DNA of 64,000 bases from Nocardiopsis eucommiae (GCA_018388625.1 CP074402.1:3162001-3226000), one strand, 5' to 3'. Counted from the stretch's first letter, positions 36,719-46,807 are shown. The notes: generated by a model not told the origin, from the sequence alone. Translations and numbers: made by a program.

Positions 36719-38535
36719 TCAGATCCGCAGGATCACGAAGGACTCCCCGGGAACGGCGACCGTGCTCCCGGCGACCCTCGGGCGCCCGCTCTCCCACAGC
36801 ACCTCGCTCGGTTCCGCCGCGAGTTCCACCTTGGCCTCGTCCGCACCGAGGTTGCAGACCAGACGCAGCGTCCCCCGGACCAGGGTCAGCGTTCGACCGT
36901 CCTCGCTCGCGTCGACGGTGAACCGGTCCAGACGCGGGTCGGCGAGTTCGGGCTCGGCGCGGCGCAGGGCGATCAGGGCCCGGTAGGTGTCGCGCACCTG
37001 GGCGTGCGGCCCGCGGTCCGCCTCGGACCAGTCCAGCACCGCGCTGTCGCGGGTGGCCGGGTCCATGGGGTCGGGGACGTCCTCCTCCGCCCAGCCGAGG
37101 GCGGCGAACTCACGGCGGCGCCCACGGCGGACGCCGTCGACCAGGGCGGGGTCGGTGAAGGACGCGAAGAACGGCCAGGGCGTGGTGGCCGCCCACTCCT
37201 CTCCCATGAAGATCATCGGGGTGTAGGGAGAACAGAGGACGAGGGCGGCGCCGCAGGCGAGCAGGCCCGGCGAGACGTACTCGCCCATCCGGTCGCCCCG
37301 GGCGCGATTGCCGATCTGGTCGTGGGTGCTGAGGTAGCCGAGGAACCGGTCGCCGGGGATCCGCGCGGTGTCGACCCGGGCCCCGTGGTCGCGGCCCCGG
37401 AAGGTGGAGTGGGTCCCGTCGTGCCAGAAGACCCGGCGCAGCGTCTCGGCGAGCACCCCCGGACCGTCGAAGTCCGCGTAGTAGCCGTGGTTCTCGCCGG
37501 TGAGGGCGACGTGCAGGGCGTGGTGGAGGTCGTCCGACCACTGCGCCGTCATGCCGAGGCCCCCGGCCTCCCGGGCCAGGACGGTGCGCGGGTCGTTCCG
37601 GTCGGACTCCGCGATGAGGGACAGGGGGCGGCCCAGCCCGGCGGCCAGGGCGTCCACTTCGGCCGAGAGTTCGGCGAGCAGGGGGACGGCGCGGTCGTCG
37701 CGCAGGGCGTGGACCGCGTCGAGTCGCAGCCCGTCCAGGTGGTAGTGCCGGAGCCAGTCCAGGGCGCCGTCGATGATCAGCCGCCGGACCGGATCGGAGT
37801 CGGGCCCGTCCAGGTTGAGCGCGGGCCCCCAGTCGTTCTCCCCGGAGAAGTACGGGCCGAAGCGCGGCAGGTACGCGCCGGAGGGGCCCAGGTGGTTGTA
37901 GACGACGTCCAGCAGCACGGCCAGGCCACGCTGGTGGCAGGCGTCGACGAACGCCTTGAGTGCGCGGGGGCCTCCGTAGGGCTCGTGCACGGTGGACCAC
38001 AGGACGCCGTCGTAACCCCAGCCGTGGGTTCCGTCGAAGGCGTTGAGCGGCAGGAGTTCGACGTGGGTGACGCCGAGGTCGGCCAGGTGGTCCAGGCGGT
38101 CGATCGCGGAGGTGAGGCTGCCTTCGGAGGTGAAGGTCCCGACGTGCAGTTCGTAGACGACGGCCCCCGCGAGCGGTCGGCCCGTCCATGCGGGACGCAC
38201 GGTGTCGGACCAGGTGTGGGCCGCGTGGTCGAGGACCCGGCTGGGCGCGTGCACACCCTCGGGCTGCCACAGGGAGCGGGGGTCGGGCAGGGGCCGGGGG
38301 TCGTCGTCGAGGAGGTAGGCGTAGTCGGTTCCGTGTCCGGCGCCCTCGATCCTCGTGTGCCACCACCCGTCGGCGGTGCGCTCCATGGGGTGGTCGACGC
38401 CGTCCACGCGTACGCGGACGCGACGGCACCGGGGCGCCCAGACGGAGAAGTCCCCCGGGCGCCGCGTCCGGGGGTGGCGAGCGGTGTGGGGTCCGGGGTG
38501 GTGGACGGTGCTGGGTGCGTGGCCGGTTCGTTCAC
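36719..38535 (-). CDS. treZ: Malto-oligosyltrehalose trehalohydrolase (one apparent frameshift)
   Basis: Repaired length 605 residues, GH13. The N-terminal early-set domain (DFSVWAPRC, VRVRVDG) is followed by the barrel: GWGYDGVLWSTVHEPYGGP, LAVLLDVVYNHLGPSG, nucleophile region LDGLRLDAVHAL, acid in SLIAESDRNDPR, and LGYLSTHDQIGNRARG; MIFMGEEWAATTPWPFFASF is a TreZ signature. It releases trehalose from maltooligosyltrehalose made by TreY. The C run 38452-38456 has lost one base; repair joins ATPGRGARG to DFSVWAPRC and sets the start at GTG 38535. treY is 4.5 kb upstream on the same strand; no treX is in the window. Confidence 0.9.
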
Positions 38536-38600
38536 GGGGGTGGCCTACCCCGCTGGCCCGGGCGCCACGCCGAGGGTTCCTCGACCGGTGTGACCGGCCG

Positions 38601-39448
38601 CTACCCGGACCTGCGGTAGGTCCGGACCCGGACCGACGCGGTGGTGGTGAAGGGGTCCGGAAGCGCGGCGACGCGGGCCCGCAGCTCCTCGGGGGCGACG
38701 TGCCGGGCGCTGGGGCCCATGCCCACGACCGTCAGGACCTCCTCGTGGGCCAGTTCCATCGTGAAGCGCAGATCGCGGGTGGCGACCGGCGCGAAGTGGT
38801 CCCCCAGGCTCTCGGCCAGGCGTTCGTCCTTGCGGGGTCCACGTCGAGCAGCCCGAGGGCCGCTCGGGGTTCGCGCAGGTGGTCGGGGGCGGGCGTGACG
38901 ACCAGCAGGACCCCCGAGGGGCGCAGGACGCGGTGGAACTCGGGGGCGTTACGGGGGGCGAAGACGTTGATCAGGGCGTCGGCGGTGTGGTCGGCCAGGG
39001 GCAGGCGCCGCCAGGAGTCCGCGGTGACCGCCCCGCTGCGGGGGTGGGCCCTGGCGGCCCGCCGCGCGGCGAACTTGGAGACGTCGGTGGTCAGGCCGAC
39101 GGCGTCCGGGAGCGCGGTGAGGATCTGGGTGAGGTAGTGCCCGGTGCCGCCGCCGACGTCGACGATGACGTGTCGGCCTTCGAGCTCCTCGGCCAGGGCG
39201 CGACCGATGGGGTCGTAGTGCCCCCGCTCCTGGAAGCGCTGCCGGGCGGCGACCATGTCCCTGCTGTCACCGGACCCGGGCGGTGTGGCGCCGGTGAGCA
39301 GGCTCGCGTAGCCCTCCCTCGCGACGTCGAAACTGTGGCCGCCCGCGCAGGTGAGCCCCCGGCCCAGGGGGCGCGCGCAGACGGGGCAGGTGAGGGAGGC
39401 CGCCAGGGAGGCGGGCATGCGCAGTTCGGGTCCGGTCCTGTTCGTCAT
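38601..39448 (-). CDS. RlmA-type 23S rRNA (guanine-N1) methyltransferase (one apparent frameshift)
   Basis: Repaired length 282 residues. An N-terminal zinc finger (SLTCPVCARPLGRGLTCAGG then HSFDVAREGYASLL) and SAM motif VIVDVGGGTGHYLTQILTAL define the RlmA family. NVFAPRNAPEFHRVLRPSGV and VTPAPDHLREPRAALGLLDV follow; after one base is added at the G run 38834-38837 the protein continues DPRKDERLAESLGDHFAPVA to TAG 38601-38603. Gram-positive RlmA(II)/TlrB members methylate G748 and act together with Erm against tylosin-type macrolides; RlmA(I) acts on G745. Which base is methylated cannot be told here. It lies 3.5 kb from erm and just upstream of treZ. Confidence 0.85.
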
Positions 39449-39481
39449 GATCGCGGTCAGCCTACCGCCTGACCAGGGTGT

Positions 39482-39524
39482 CGGAGCGGGCCCCGTCGCG
39501 CGTCCGCGGACGGGGTCCGCTCCG
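39482..39524 (-). terminator. Terminator of the carnitine operon
   Basis: Arms 39482-39497 and 39509-39524 pair over 16 positions with a single mismatch (CGGAGCGG and CCCCGTC blocks). It begins 16 bp after the thioesterase stop on the minus strand. Confidence 0.75.
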
Positions 39525-39539
39525 TTCACCGGCCGCGTG

Positions 39540-39992
39540 CTAGGCGCCGACGGCCCGGCCCGCGTAGTCGGGTGCGGGCTCGGTGAGGGCCGCCAGCCGC
39601 GCGGCGACCTCGTCGGGGAGGGGAACCGCCCGTCCCAGCGCCTGGTCGACGTGGAGCGCCATCAGTTCCTCTGTCGCCGCGAGGACGTCCCCGACCCACA
39701 TCTCGTGGCAGACCCGCACCTTCTTGGCACCGGTCGGGCCCGGGGCCGGGCCGATCACCCGGGTGCGGACCTCCACCTCGGCGTCCGCGCCGACCTCGTG
39801 CAGGTACCGCACGTGCGCCTCCACCGTGTACAGGGAGCAGCCGGACCCGGCGCGGTAGGCGGCGTCCAGACCGACCCGGTCCATCAGCGCGTCCGTGGCG
39901 AACCCGAAGACCAGGACGTAGTAGGCCTCGCTGAGGTGGCCGTTGTAGTCGATCCACTCGGGCCGCAGCCGCTGGGTGAGGGTCGCGCTCAC
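39540..39992 (-). CDS. Betainyl-CoA thioesterase-like 4HBT protein of carnitine degradation
   Basis: 150 residues, hot-dog fold: LRPEWIDYNGHLSEAYYVLV (the aspartate/asparagine active-site segment D-Y-N-G-H), FGFATDALMDRVGLDAAY, LYTVEAHVRYLHEVGADAEV and KVRVCHEMWVGDVLAATEEL. In carnitine catabolic loci this domain, often fused to L-carnitine dehydrogenase, hydrolyses betainyl-CoA to glycine betaine and CoA. Here it reads as a separate GTG-started gene overlapping the dehydrogenase stop (GTGA), if one base is missing upstream; if two bases are missing the two would be fused. Last gene of the operon, followed by a terminator. Confidence 0.82.
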   Translation of the reverse strand: MSATLTQRLRPEWIDYNGHLSEAYYVLVFGFATDALMDRVGLDAAYRAGSGCSLYTVEAHVRYLHEVGADAEVEVRTRVIGPAPGPTGAKKVRVCHEMWVGDVLAATEELMALHVDQALGRAVPLPDEVAARLAALTEPAPDYAGRAVGA

Positions 39993-40976
39993 GCCGCTCC
40001 CCGTTCCGTTCGGCGGCCTCCGCCCGTTCGACCTCCTCCAGGGCGCGGGACACCGCGATCAGACGGCGGTCGCGCTGGGCGATCAGTTCGGCGGTGGAGC
40101 GCCCGGCCACGACCTCGTCGGTGCCCGCGACCATGCGGTTCCGCAGGTCCTCGGTGAGTTCGGGCGCCTCCAGGCGGGTCCACGGCGACTTCAGGGACGG
40201 GCCGAAGTGGTCGAGCATGTGCGCCATACCGCCCTCTCCCCGGCCAGGTGGAAGGTCAGACAGGGTCCGAAGAAGGCCCAGCGCAGCCCGGGTCCGCTGG
40301 TCATGGCCTGGTCGATCTGCTCGACGGTCGCCTCGCCCTCGGCGACCATGTGCAGGGCCTCGCGCCAGGCGGCCTCCTGGATGCGGTTGCCGATGAACCC
40401 CGGAAGCTCCTGGTCCATGCTGATCACGGACTTGCCGGCCGCGCGGTAGAAGTCCGAGGCCCAGTCGACGGCCCACTGCTCGGTGCGATCACCGCCGACG
40501 ACCTCGACCAGGGGCACCAGGTAGGGCGGGTTGAAGGGGTGACCGACGACGAGCCGTTCCGGCGTCGCGGCCTCCACCTGCATCTCACTCATGCTGTAGC
40601 CCGAGGTGGACGAGGCGATGACCACGCCCTCGGGGGTGGCGGCGTCGATCTCGGCGAGGAGGTCGATCTTGAGGTCGAGGCGCTCCGGAGCGCTCTCCTG
40701 GACGAAGTCGGCGTCGGCCACGGCCTCCGCGAGGGTGTCCACGACCCTCAGGTTCGTCAGGGCGGCGCCCTCGGCCAGGCCCAGCTGTTCCAGGGCGGGC
40801 CACGCCGAGGCGACCAGCCCGCGCAGCTTGGTCTCGGCGTCGGGGGCGGGGTCCCAGGCGACCACCTGGTAGCCGCGCCCGAGGTAGTGGGCGACCCAGC
40901 CGCCGCCGATGACGCCCGCTCCGACGCAGGCGACCGTGCGGACGGTCTCGGGGGTGGTTCTCGTGTTCTCCGTCAT
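39989..40976 (-). CDS. lcdH: L-carnitine dehydrogenase (two apparent frameshifts)
   Basis: Repaired length about 329 residues, 3-hydroxyacyl-CoA dehydrogenase superfamily. NAD site VACVGAGVIGGGWVAHYLGR and VVAWDPAPDAETKLRG; DFVQESAPERLDLKIDLLAE; SSTSGYSMSEMQ; GHPFNPPYLVPLVEVVGGD, with the catalytic histidine; ELPGFIGNRIQEAAWREALH. It oxidises L-carnitine to 3-dehydrocarnitine. Breaks lie at the C runs 40238-40241 and 39999-40002 (plus strand); the first repair restores AGGEGGMAHMLDHFGP. The partner genes on both sides (dehydrocarnitine-cleaving BKACE upstream, thioesterase downstream) complete the pathway and support the substrate call. ATG 40976. Confidence 0.88.
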
Positions 40977-41012
40977 CGTGTGACTCCAGTGTTCGGGGGT
41001 CGGGGGCGGGGA

Positions 41013-41909
41013 CTACGCACTGCGGAGCTTGAGCATGGCGCGGGTCTCGGCGGGCGTGGCCACCCGGGCACCGAGGCTCTCGATGAGGGAGACGGCCTTC
41101 TCGGTGAGCTGGCCGTTGGTGGCCTTCACCCCGCGGCTGAGGTAGAGGTTGTCCTCCAGCCCCACCCGGGCGTGCCCGCCGAGCAGTACCGACTGCGCCA
41201 CCCACGGCATCTGCTTGCGGCCGATGGAGAAGCTCGCCCACTGCGCGCCCTCCGGGAGCAGGTTCACCATCGACTGGAGGACGCCCGGGTCGGACGGCGC
41301 GCCGTAGGGGATGCCGGTGCACAGCTGGAACATCGTCGGGTCGTCGATGAGGCCCTCGGCGTGCATGGTCTTGGCGAACCACAGCTGGCCGGTGTCGAAG
41401 ATCTCCAGCTCCGGGCGGACCCCCAGCTCCTGGATGCGCTTGGCGCCCGCGCGCAGCATGTCCGGGGTGGAGATGTACACCTGGCTGCCGTCGCCGAAGT
41501 TGAGGCTCCCGCAGTCCAGGGTGCAGATGTCGGGCAGCAGCTCCTCCACGTGCGGGAGGCGGTCCAGGCCGTTGACGAGGTCGGTGCCCTCCTCGAACTG
41601 GAGCGGGTCGTCCTGGCCGATCACCAGGTCGCCGCCCATCCCCGCCGTGAGGTTGATGACGATGTCGACCCCGGTCTGGCGGATGCGGTCGACGACCTCC
41701 CGGTACAGGGCGTTGTCGCGGGAGGGGGCGCCGGTCTCGGGGTCGCGGACGTGGATGTGCACCGCGCTGGCGCCCGCCTCGGCGGCCTCGACCGCGGCGG
41801 CGGCGATCTGGCGGGGTGTCACGGGGACGTGCTCACTGCGGCCGACGGTGTCCCCTGCGCCGGTGAGGGCACAGGTCAGGATGGGGTTGGGGTTCATGGT
41901 GTCGCTCAC
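41013..41909 (-). CDS. Beta-keto acid cleavage enzyme (BKACE, DUF849), dehydrocarnitine-cleaving
   Basis: 298 residues, TIM-barrel zinc enzyme. Family segments: [20 protein letters not shown] (zinc histidines), [52 protein letters not shown], and [20 protein letters not shown] near the C-terminus. BKACE enzymes condense a beta-keto acid with acetyl-CoA to give acetoacetate and a new CoA ester; next to LcdH the substrate should be 3-dehydrocarnitine, yielding betainyl-CoA and acetoacetate. Intact frame. 36 bp separate it from lcdH and 39 bp from the regulator upstream, so the four genes form one leftward operon. Confidence 0.9.
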   Translation of the reverse strand: MSDTMNPNPILTCALTGAGDTVGRSEHVPVTPRQIAAAAVEAAEAGASAVHIHVRDPETGAPSRDNALYREVVDRIRQTGVDIVINLTAGMGGDLVIGQDDPLQFEEGTDLVNGLDRLPHVEELLPDICTLDCGSLNFGDGSQVYISTPDMLRAGAKRIQELGVRPELEIFDTGQLWFAKTMHAEGLIDDPTMFQLCTGIPYGAPSDPGVLQSMVNLLPEGAQWASFSIGRKQMPWVAQSVLLGGHARVGLEDNLYLSRGVKATNGQLTEKAVSLIESLGARVATPAETRAMLKLRSA

Positions 41910-41948
41910 GATGGGGCTCCCTCTCGGCGTGTGCGGTGGTTGCTGGGG

Positions 41949-42833
41949 TCAGCGACCCAGGACGTCACGGTCGATGACCGAGCGCAGGGTGTCGCGCATG
42001 TGTCCGACGGTCCGTCCGGGCATGCCGGTCATGACCTGGATGCCCAGGCCGTCGATCAGGGCGGTGAGGCGTCGGGTCGTCTCCTCGACGTCGAGGTCCC
42101 GGAAGACGCCGCTCCGGCTTCCCTCGTGCAGGGTGCGCGCGATGGTCTCGTGCCAGCGCCGGTAGGAGTCGGCGTGCAGGTCCCGCATCCCGGGGTCCAG
42201 GGCCGCGGCCGTCCAGACCTGGAGCCACACGGACCACTCCAGCCGCAGACGGTCGGAGCCGGGCAGCTGGAGCTCGACGAGGCGGAGCAGGCGCTCGTAC
42301 GGGTCCGCGAGAGTGTGCAGCTCCGCGACCTGGCGGTCGAACGCCTGTTTCACCGAGTGCCGCAGCGCCTCCACGAGGAGGTCGTTCAGGGTCGGGAAGT
42401 GGTAGTGGACGGTGGCGGTGGACGTCCCGCAGGCCTGGGCGACCTGGGCGACGCGCACCGAGTGGTACCCGCGCTCCGCGATGAGGGTCCAGGCCGCCTC
42501 GATGATCTGGAGGCGCCGGTTGTGCTCCCGGGCGGCCTTCGGGTGGTCCGCCAGTCGGGCGGGCGGCGGCCGAACCGCCGACGAGTCGCGCGGGGCCGCC
42601 GAGACCGTCTCGGCGTCGTCCTCACCGTTGATCAGCCAGTTGACCGTCACTCCGGTCTCGTCCGCGATCCCGGCGAGTTCCAGGGCGGTGAACCGCCGGG
42701 TGCCGGTCAGGGACTTGGAGAGTTTGCTGGGGTCGATGCCGAGCCGGGTCGCGAACTCCCGTTGGGAGAGTCCGGATCTGCGGATCGCCTCGCGGGCCCT
42801 GCCCCGAACGTCGTCGGCCACGTTGTCTGTCAC
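41949..42833 (-). CDS. XRE-TetR fusion regulator of the carnitine operon
   Basis: 294 residues, GTG start. Residues 1-70 are a Cro/C1-type (XRE) helix-turn-helix: RRSGLSQREFATRLGIDPSK then LSKSLTGTRRFTALELAGIA. Residues 100-160 are a TetR helix-turn-helix: LQIIEAAWTLIAERGYHSVR then VAQVAQACGTSTATVHYHF, with a C-terminal TetR ligand domain. Two DNA-binding domains in one chain are unusual. It is the first gene of the carnitine operon (39 bp before the BKACE gene), so it probably autoregulates and senses carnitine or a pathway intermediate. A region of lower GC (42840-42985) carries its promoter. Confidence 0.87.
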   Translation of the reverse strand: MTDNVADDVRGRAREAIRRSGLSQREFATRLGIDPSKLSKSLTGTRRFTALELAGIADETGVTVNWLINGEDDAETVSAAPRDSSAVRPPPARLADHPKAAREHNRRLQIIEAAWTLIAERGYHSVRVAQVAQACGTSTATVHYHFPTLNDLLVEALRHSVKQAFDRQVAELHTLADPYERLLRLVELQLPGSDRLRLEWSVWLQVWTAAALDPGMRDLHADSYRRWHETIARTLHEGSRSGVFRDLDVEETTRRLTALIDGLGIQVMTGMPGRTVGHMRDTLRSVIDRDVLGR

Positions 42834-42987
42834 GTGGAGAACGTACCAACGCCATGGCGATTATCGCAATCCATTCACCGGGACGCTCTCCTCTTCGCAA
42901 CACGTCACCCGCCGCACAGACCATGAATAACCTGGCCATAACCGACTCGCCTCGCACGAAAAGACCCGGCAACGCCTGATCGACTGA

Positions 42988-45350
42988 CTAGTCAGTTGAT
43001 GGTGGTGCGCCCCTGGCCAGGACCGCCACCGGGTAGTGGTCGAGGACCTCGGACAGGCGCGCGGTGGTGAGACCGTCGACCCGTTCCGGCGCGAGCATGC
43101 GCCCGGTGAGGAGGTCGGTCCACTCCCCCGGCCCCGAGGGCAGCGGGAGCACGGTGTCGGCCCAGCCCCCGGCGTCGGCCAGTGTCACCGGCAACCGGGT
43201 GGCCACCACCGCCAGCGCGGGCTCGCGGGAGCCCCGCACCGCACGGGCGTAGGCCAGGGCGTGCTCGGCGGACGGCCCCTGGGCGGCCAGCGGCAGGTAG
43301 CCGGTGGGGCGCATCTCCTCGCGGGCGCGCAGGCACGTGCGGACCAGGTGGAGCTTGGCGGCGCCGGTCTCGTCCACGGGCGGGCGCCACCCCCGTTCGA
43401 GGCGGTCCAGGAGCTCGGCACGCGCCCCGTGGTCCACGGGCCTGCGGTTGTCCGGGTCGACCAGGGAGAGGTCCCACAGTTCGGTGCCCTGGTAGAGGTC
43501 GGGCACGCCCGGGCCCAGCAGCTGGACGGCCTTCTGCCCGAGCGCGTTGCTCCAACCCGGCTCTCGCAGCGACGCGGCCATGGCCCCGACCTCGGCGTAC
43601 AGGTCCGCGTCGGCGCGCAGCCGCCCGGGCCAGGCGCGGACGCGGTCCTCGAAGTCGGTGTCCCGAGCGGTCCAGGAGGTACCGAGTCGGGCCTCGCGGG
43701 CGGCCTTGAGCAGGTACTCGACCAGGCGCTCGTCACTGAGGGGCCACGCACCGAGCAGGGTCTGCCAGCCGAGGAGGTCCAGCGAGGGTTCGGGCAGCGG
43801 GGCACGAGCGCTCCACCGGCGGACGGCGTCGGCGAACTCGGTGGGGATCTCCGACAGAACCGCCAGACGGGCGCGGACGTCCTCGGAACGCTTGGTGTCG
43901 TGGGTGGAGAGCGTGGTCATGGTGCGGGGTTCGGCGGCCTCGCGGCGCAGGTTGTCCTCGTGGAAGGCGGCCGTGCCCACTCCGAACAGGGCCGGGTCGC
44001 CGCCGACCTCGTTGAGCGCGACGAAGCGGGTCCCCCGGTAGAAGGCGGTGTTCTCGGTGCCCATCGCCACGACCATGCCGCTGGTCTGCTGGACCCGGCG
44101 GGCGGTCTCCCCGTGGGGGTTCTCACGGACGGTGCGGTCGAGGGTCTTCAGGGCGGGTTGGAGGTCGGGTCGGCGCTCGGCGGCGGCGCGCACGGCCCGG
44201 GCCCAGGCCGGTTCGCCCTCGGGCAGGTAGGAGCGGTAGACGTCGAAGGAGGCGAGGAGCTCGGTGACGGCCTCCTCCGCGCTTCCGGAACCGGACAGGG
44301 TCGCGGCGATCCTGCGCACCTCCGCGCGCAGGAGCTCGTTGGCGGCGTGGGAGCGGGCCTGGTGGTCGACGGCCTCGGTGTCGGTGGGCACGCCGTGATC
44401 GCGGGCCAGAGCGGTCAGGACGGGTTCGGCGTCGGGGTCGACGAACACCCCGCAGACCGTGCGCAGGGCGTCGTACCCGGTGGTCCCGGCGACCGGCCAG
44501 GAGGCGGGCAGGGACTCCCCGGGGGCGAGGATCTTCTCCACCACGATCCACCCGGGGAAGCGTTCCGCGAGGCGGCGGAGGTAGCCCCCGGGGTCGCTGA
44601 GCCCGTCGACGTGGTCCACGCGCAGCCCGTCGACGCCCCAGCGCAGGATCTCGGCGTGGGTGGCGTCGAAGACCCCGGGGTCCTCCACCCGGACTGCGGC
44701 GAGGTGGTCGACGTCGAAGAAGCGGCGGTAGTTGAGCTCGCTGTCTCCGCGACGCCAGGAGACCAGCCGGTAGTGCTGGCGTGCGTGCACGTCGGCCGGG
44801 TCGTCTCCGGGGCTGTGGGTGCCGGGGGCCAGCGGGAAGCGCAGGTCGAAGTAGACCAGGTGGCCGTCGGTGAGGGTGAGCTCGGCGAGGGCCGCGCGGC
44901 CGTCGTCACCGTCGTCGGCCAGGACCGGCACCAGGATCGGCCCGGAGTCGTGGTCGAGGTCGAAGCAGCGGGCGAACACGGAGTCGCGGCCGTGTTCGAG
45001 GACGTCCCACCACCACGGGTTGGCGTCGGGTCGGGCCACCGACATGTGGTTGGGGACGATGTCGACGACCACCCCCATGCCGAGCGCGTGCGCCCGCGCG
45101 ACGAGGTCCGCGCGGGCGCCCTCGCCGCCCAGCGCCTCGGAGACGCGTGTGGCGTCCACCACGTCGTACCCGTGGTCCGAACCGGGGTGGCCGCCAGGAG
45201 GGGTGACAGGTACACGGCGCCCACCCCGAGCCGGTGCAGCTGATCCAGGAGTGCGGTCGCCTCGGGAAGACCGAAACCGGGCCTCAGCTGGATTCGGTAG
45301 GTCGAGGTGGGGGTCTGCTGCCCGTTCGGGTCGGTGCTGTGCGCGCTCAT
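42988..45350 (-). CDS. treY: Maltooligosyltrehalose synthase (one apparent frameshift)
   Basis: Repaired length 787 residues, GH13. STYRIQLRPGFGLPEATALL starts the barrel; GVGAVYLSPLLAATPGSDHG is read after one base is added at the run 45184-45187; VVDIVPNHMSVARPDANPWW, nucleophile region VDGLRVDHVDGLSDPGGYLR, acid in WIVVEKILAPGESLP, STHDTKRSEDVRARL and LGPGVPDLYQGTELWDLSLV are TreY signatures. It converts the reducing-end alpha-1,4 bond of maltodextrin to the alpha,alpha-1,1 bond of trehalose; TreZ then cuts the disaccharide off. ATG 45350. The carnitine operon and an rRNA methyltransferase separate it from treZ. Confidence 0.9.
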
Positions 45351-45651
45351 CACCCAGGACCCGTGCCCGGTCGTTCGGCGTGTCATACATGCCCGCCCGG
45401 ACTGGTGACGAAGGGTCGGAGGGAGCGACTTTCACCGGGGCAGAACTCCTCGTTCACCTTCCGTCCACCCGGAGTCCCCCGTGCCGCCACGGACACGTCC
45501 GGTTCCGCACACACCCGCGTTGGGGAAGTTGGTCCGGCAATGGTTAAATTCATCGGCGGTCTTCCATCACCAGCGACAACGTGCCGGGTACCGGCGACCA
45601 GCGGTCAGGACGACGAGGACCACCGACTCCGACGAAGGGGATAGAGGAAGC
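45351..45651. other. Divergent promoter region treY/pstS
   Basis: About 300 bp with no supported gene. The frame of the PstS gene is open upstream to 45481 but its composition there is not coding-like. 45540-45560 is AT-rich (TGGTTAAATTCAT) and is the likely promoter area. I could not find a convincing PHO box repeat. Confidence 0.45.
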
Positions 45652-46791
45652 GTGCTCCCGCCCAACAAGCGCACCCGCACCCAGCGCCGTTCGAACGCCT
45701 ACCGGGGCGCGGCCTCGGCCGCGCTGGCCGGACTTCTGCTCGCGTCCACCGCCTGCGGTAGCGACGACGCCGTCCAGGGGGCCGGCCCGGCCGTCCCCGA
45801 CGACCTGGAGTGCTTCTCGGGGAGCCTGCACGGCTCCGGGTCCAGCGCCCAGGAGAACGCGATGACGACGTGGATCGCGGGCTTCCAGTCGGCCTGCGAG
45901 GACGCGCGCATCTACTACGACTCGATCGGTTCGGGCGGCGGCCGCAACCAGTTCATCGACGGCGCGGTGACCTTCGCCGGGACCGACGCGGCGATGGACC
46001 CCGAGGAGAACGCCGACGCCGTGTCGCGCTGCGACGGGTCGGACACGATCAACCTGCCCGCGTACGTGGTGGCGATCGCGGTGGTGTTCAACCTCGACGG
46101 GATCGAGGAGCTCAACCTGAGCCCGGACACCGTGGCGAAGATCTTCAACCAGGACATCACACGCTGGAACGACCCGCAGATCGCGGAGGACAACCCCGAC
46201 GCCGACCTGCCGGACCTGGCGATCACCCAGGTCAACCGGGCGGACGACTCCGGCACGACGGAGAACTTCACCCGTTACCTGGCCGAGGCCGCCCCGGACT
46301 CGTGGCCGCACGAGGCCGACGGGCAGTGGCCGATCACCCCGCGCGAGTCCGCGCAGGGCAACAGCGGTATCGCCGACACCGTCTCGCGGGCCGACGGCGC
46401 CATCGGGTACGTGGAGATGTCCCACCTGCACGGGCTGCCCGCCGCGAGCATCGGCGTGGGAGACGAGTTCGTGGAGATCTCGCCGGAGGCGGCCGCCCAG
46501 GTCGTGGCCGACTCGCCCCGCCGGGAGGACAACACCAGCGAGCACGACCTCGCTCTGGCCCTGGACTACGGCACCACCGAACCCGGCAGCTACCCACTGG
46601 TCCTGGTGAGCTACGAGACGGTGTGCCAGGACTACGCCGACCAGGCCGAGGCCGAGCGGGTCAAGGCGTTCCTGCGATACGTGGTGAGTCCGGAGGGCCA
46701 GGCGGCGGCCTCCGAGGAGACCGACTCGACCCCGGTCAACGACTCTCTGCGTGAGGACCTGCTGGCCTCCATCGAGGCGATCGGGTCCTAG
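45652..46791 (+). CDS. pstS: Phosphate ABC transporter substrate-binding lipoprotein
   Basis: 379 residues. GTG 45652 follows GAGGAAG and gives a lipoprotein signal, RGAASAALAGLLLASTACGS. The periplasmic-binding fold has the phosphate-binding serine segment SGSLHGSGSSAQENAM, YYDSIGSGGGRNQFIDGAV, FAGTDAAMDPEEN, VNRADDSGTTENFTRYL and ESAQGNSGIADTVSRADGAI. PstS captures inorganic phosphate for PstCAB. The pstC, pstA and pstB genes do not follow: a terminator and a convergent glycosyltransferase lie downstream, so this is a solitary copy or the transporter is elsewhere. The frame is intact. Confidence 0.9.
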   Translation: MLPPNKRTRTQRRSNAYRGAASAALAGLLLASTACGSDDAVQGAGPAVPDDLECFSGSLHGSGSSAQENAMTTWIAGFQSACEDARIYYDSIGSGGGRNQFIDGAVTFAGTDAAMDPEENADAVSRCDGSDTINLPAYVVAIAVVFNLDGIEELNLSPDTVAKIFNQDITRWNDPQIAEDNPDADLPDLAITQVNRADDSGTTENFTRYLAEAAPDSWPHEADGQWPITPRESAQGNSGIADTVSRADGAIGYVEMSHLHGLPAASIGVGDEFVEISPEAAAQVVADSPRREDNTSEHDLALALDYGTTEPGSYPLVLVSYETVCQDYADQAEAERVKAFLRYVVSPEGQAAASEETDSTPVNDSLREDLLASIEAIGS

Positions 46792-46807
46792 ACGGCACCG
46801 TGGTTCG

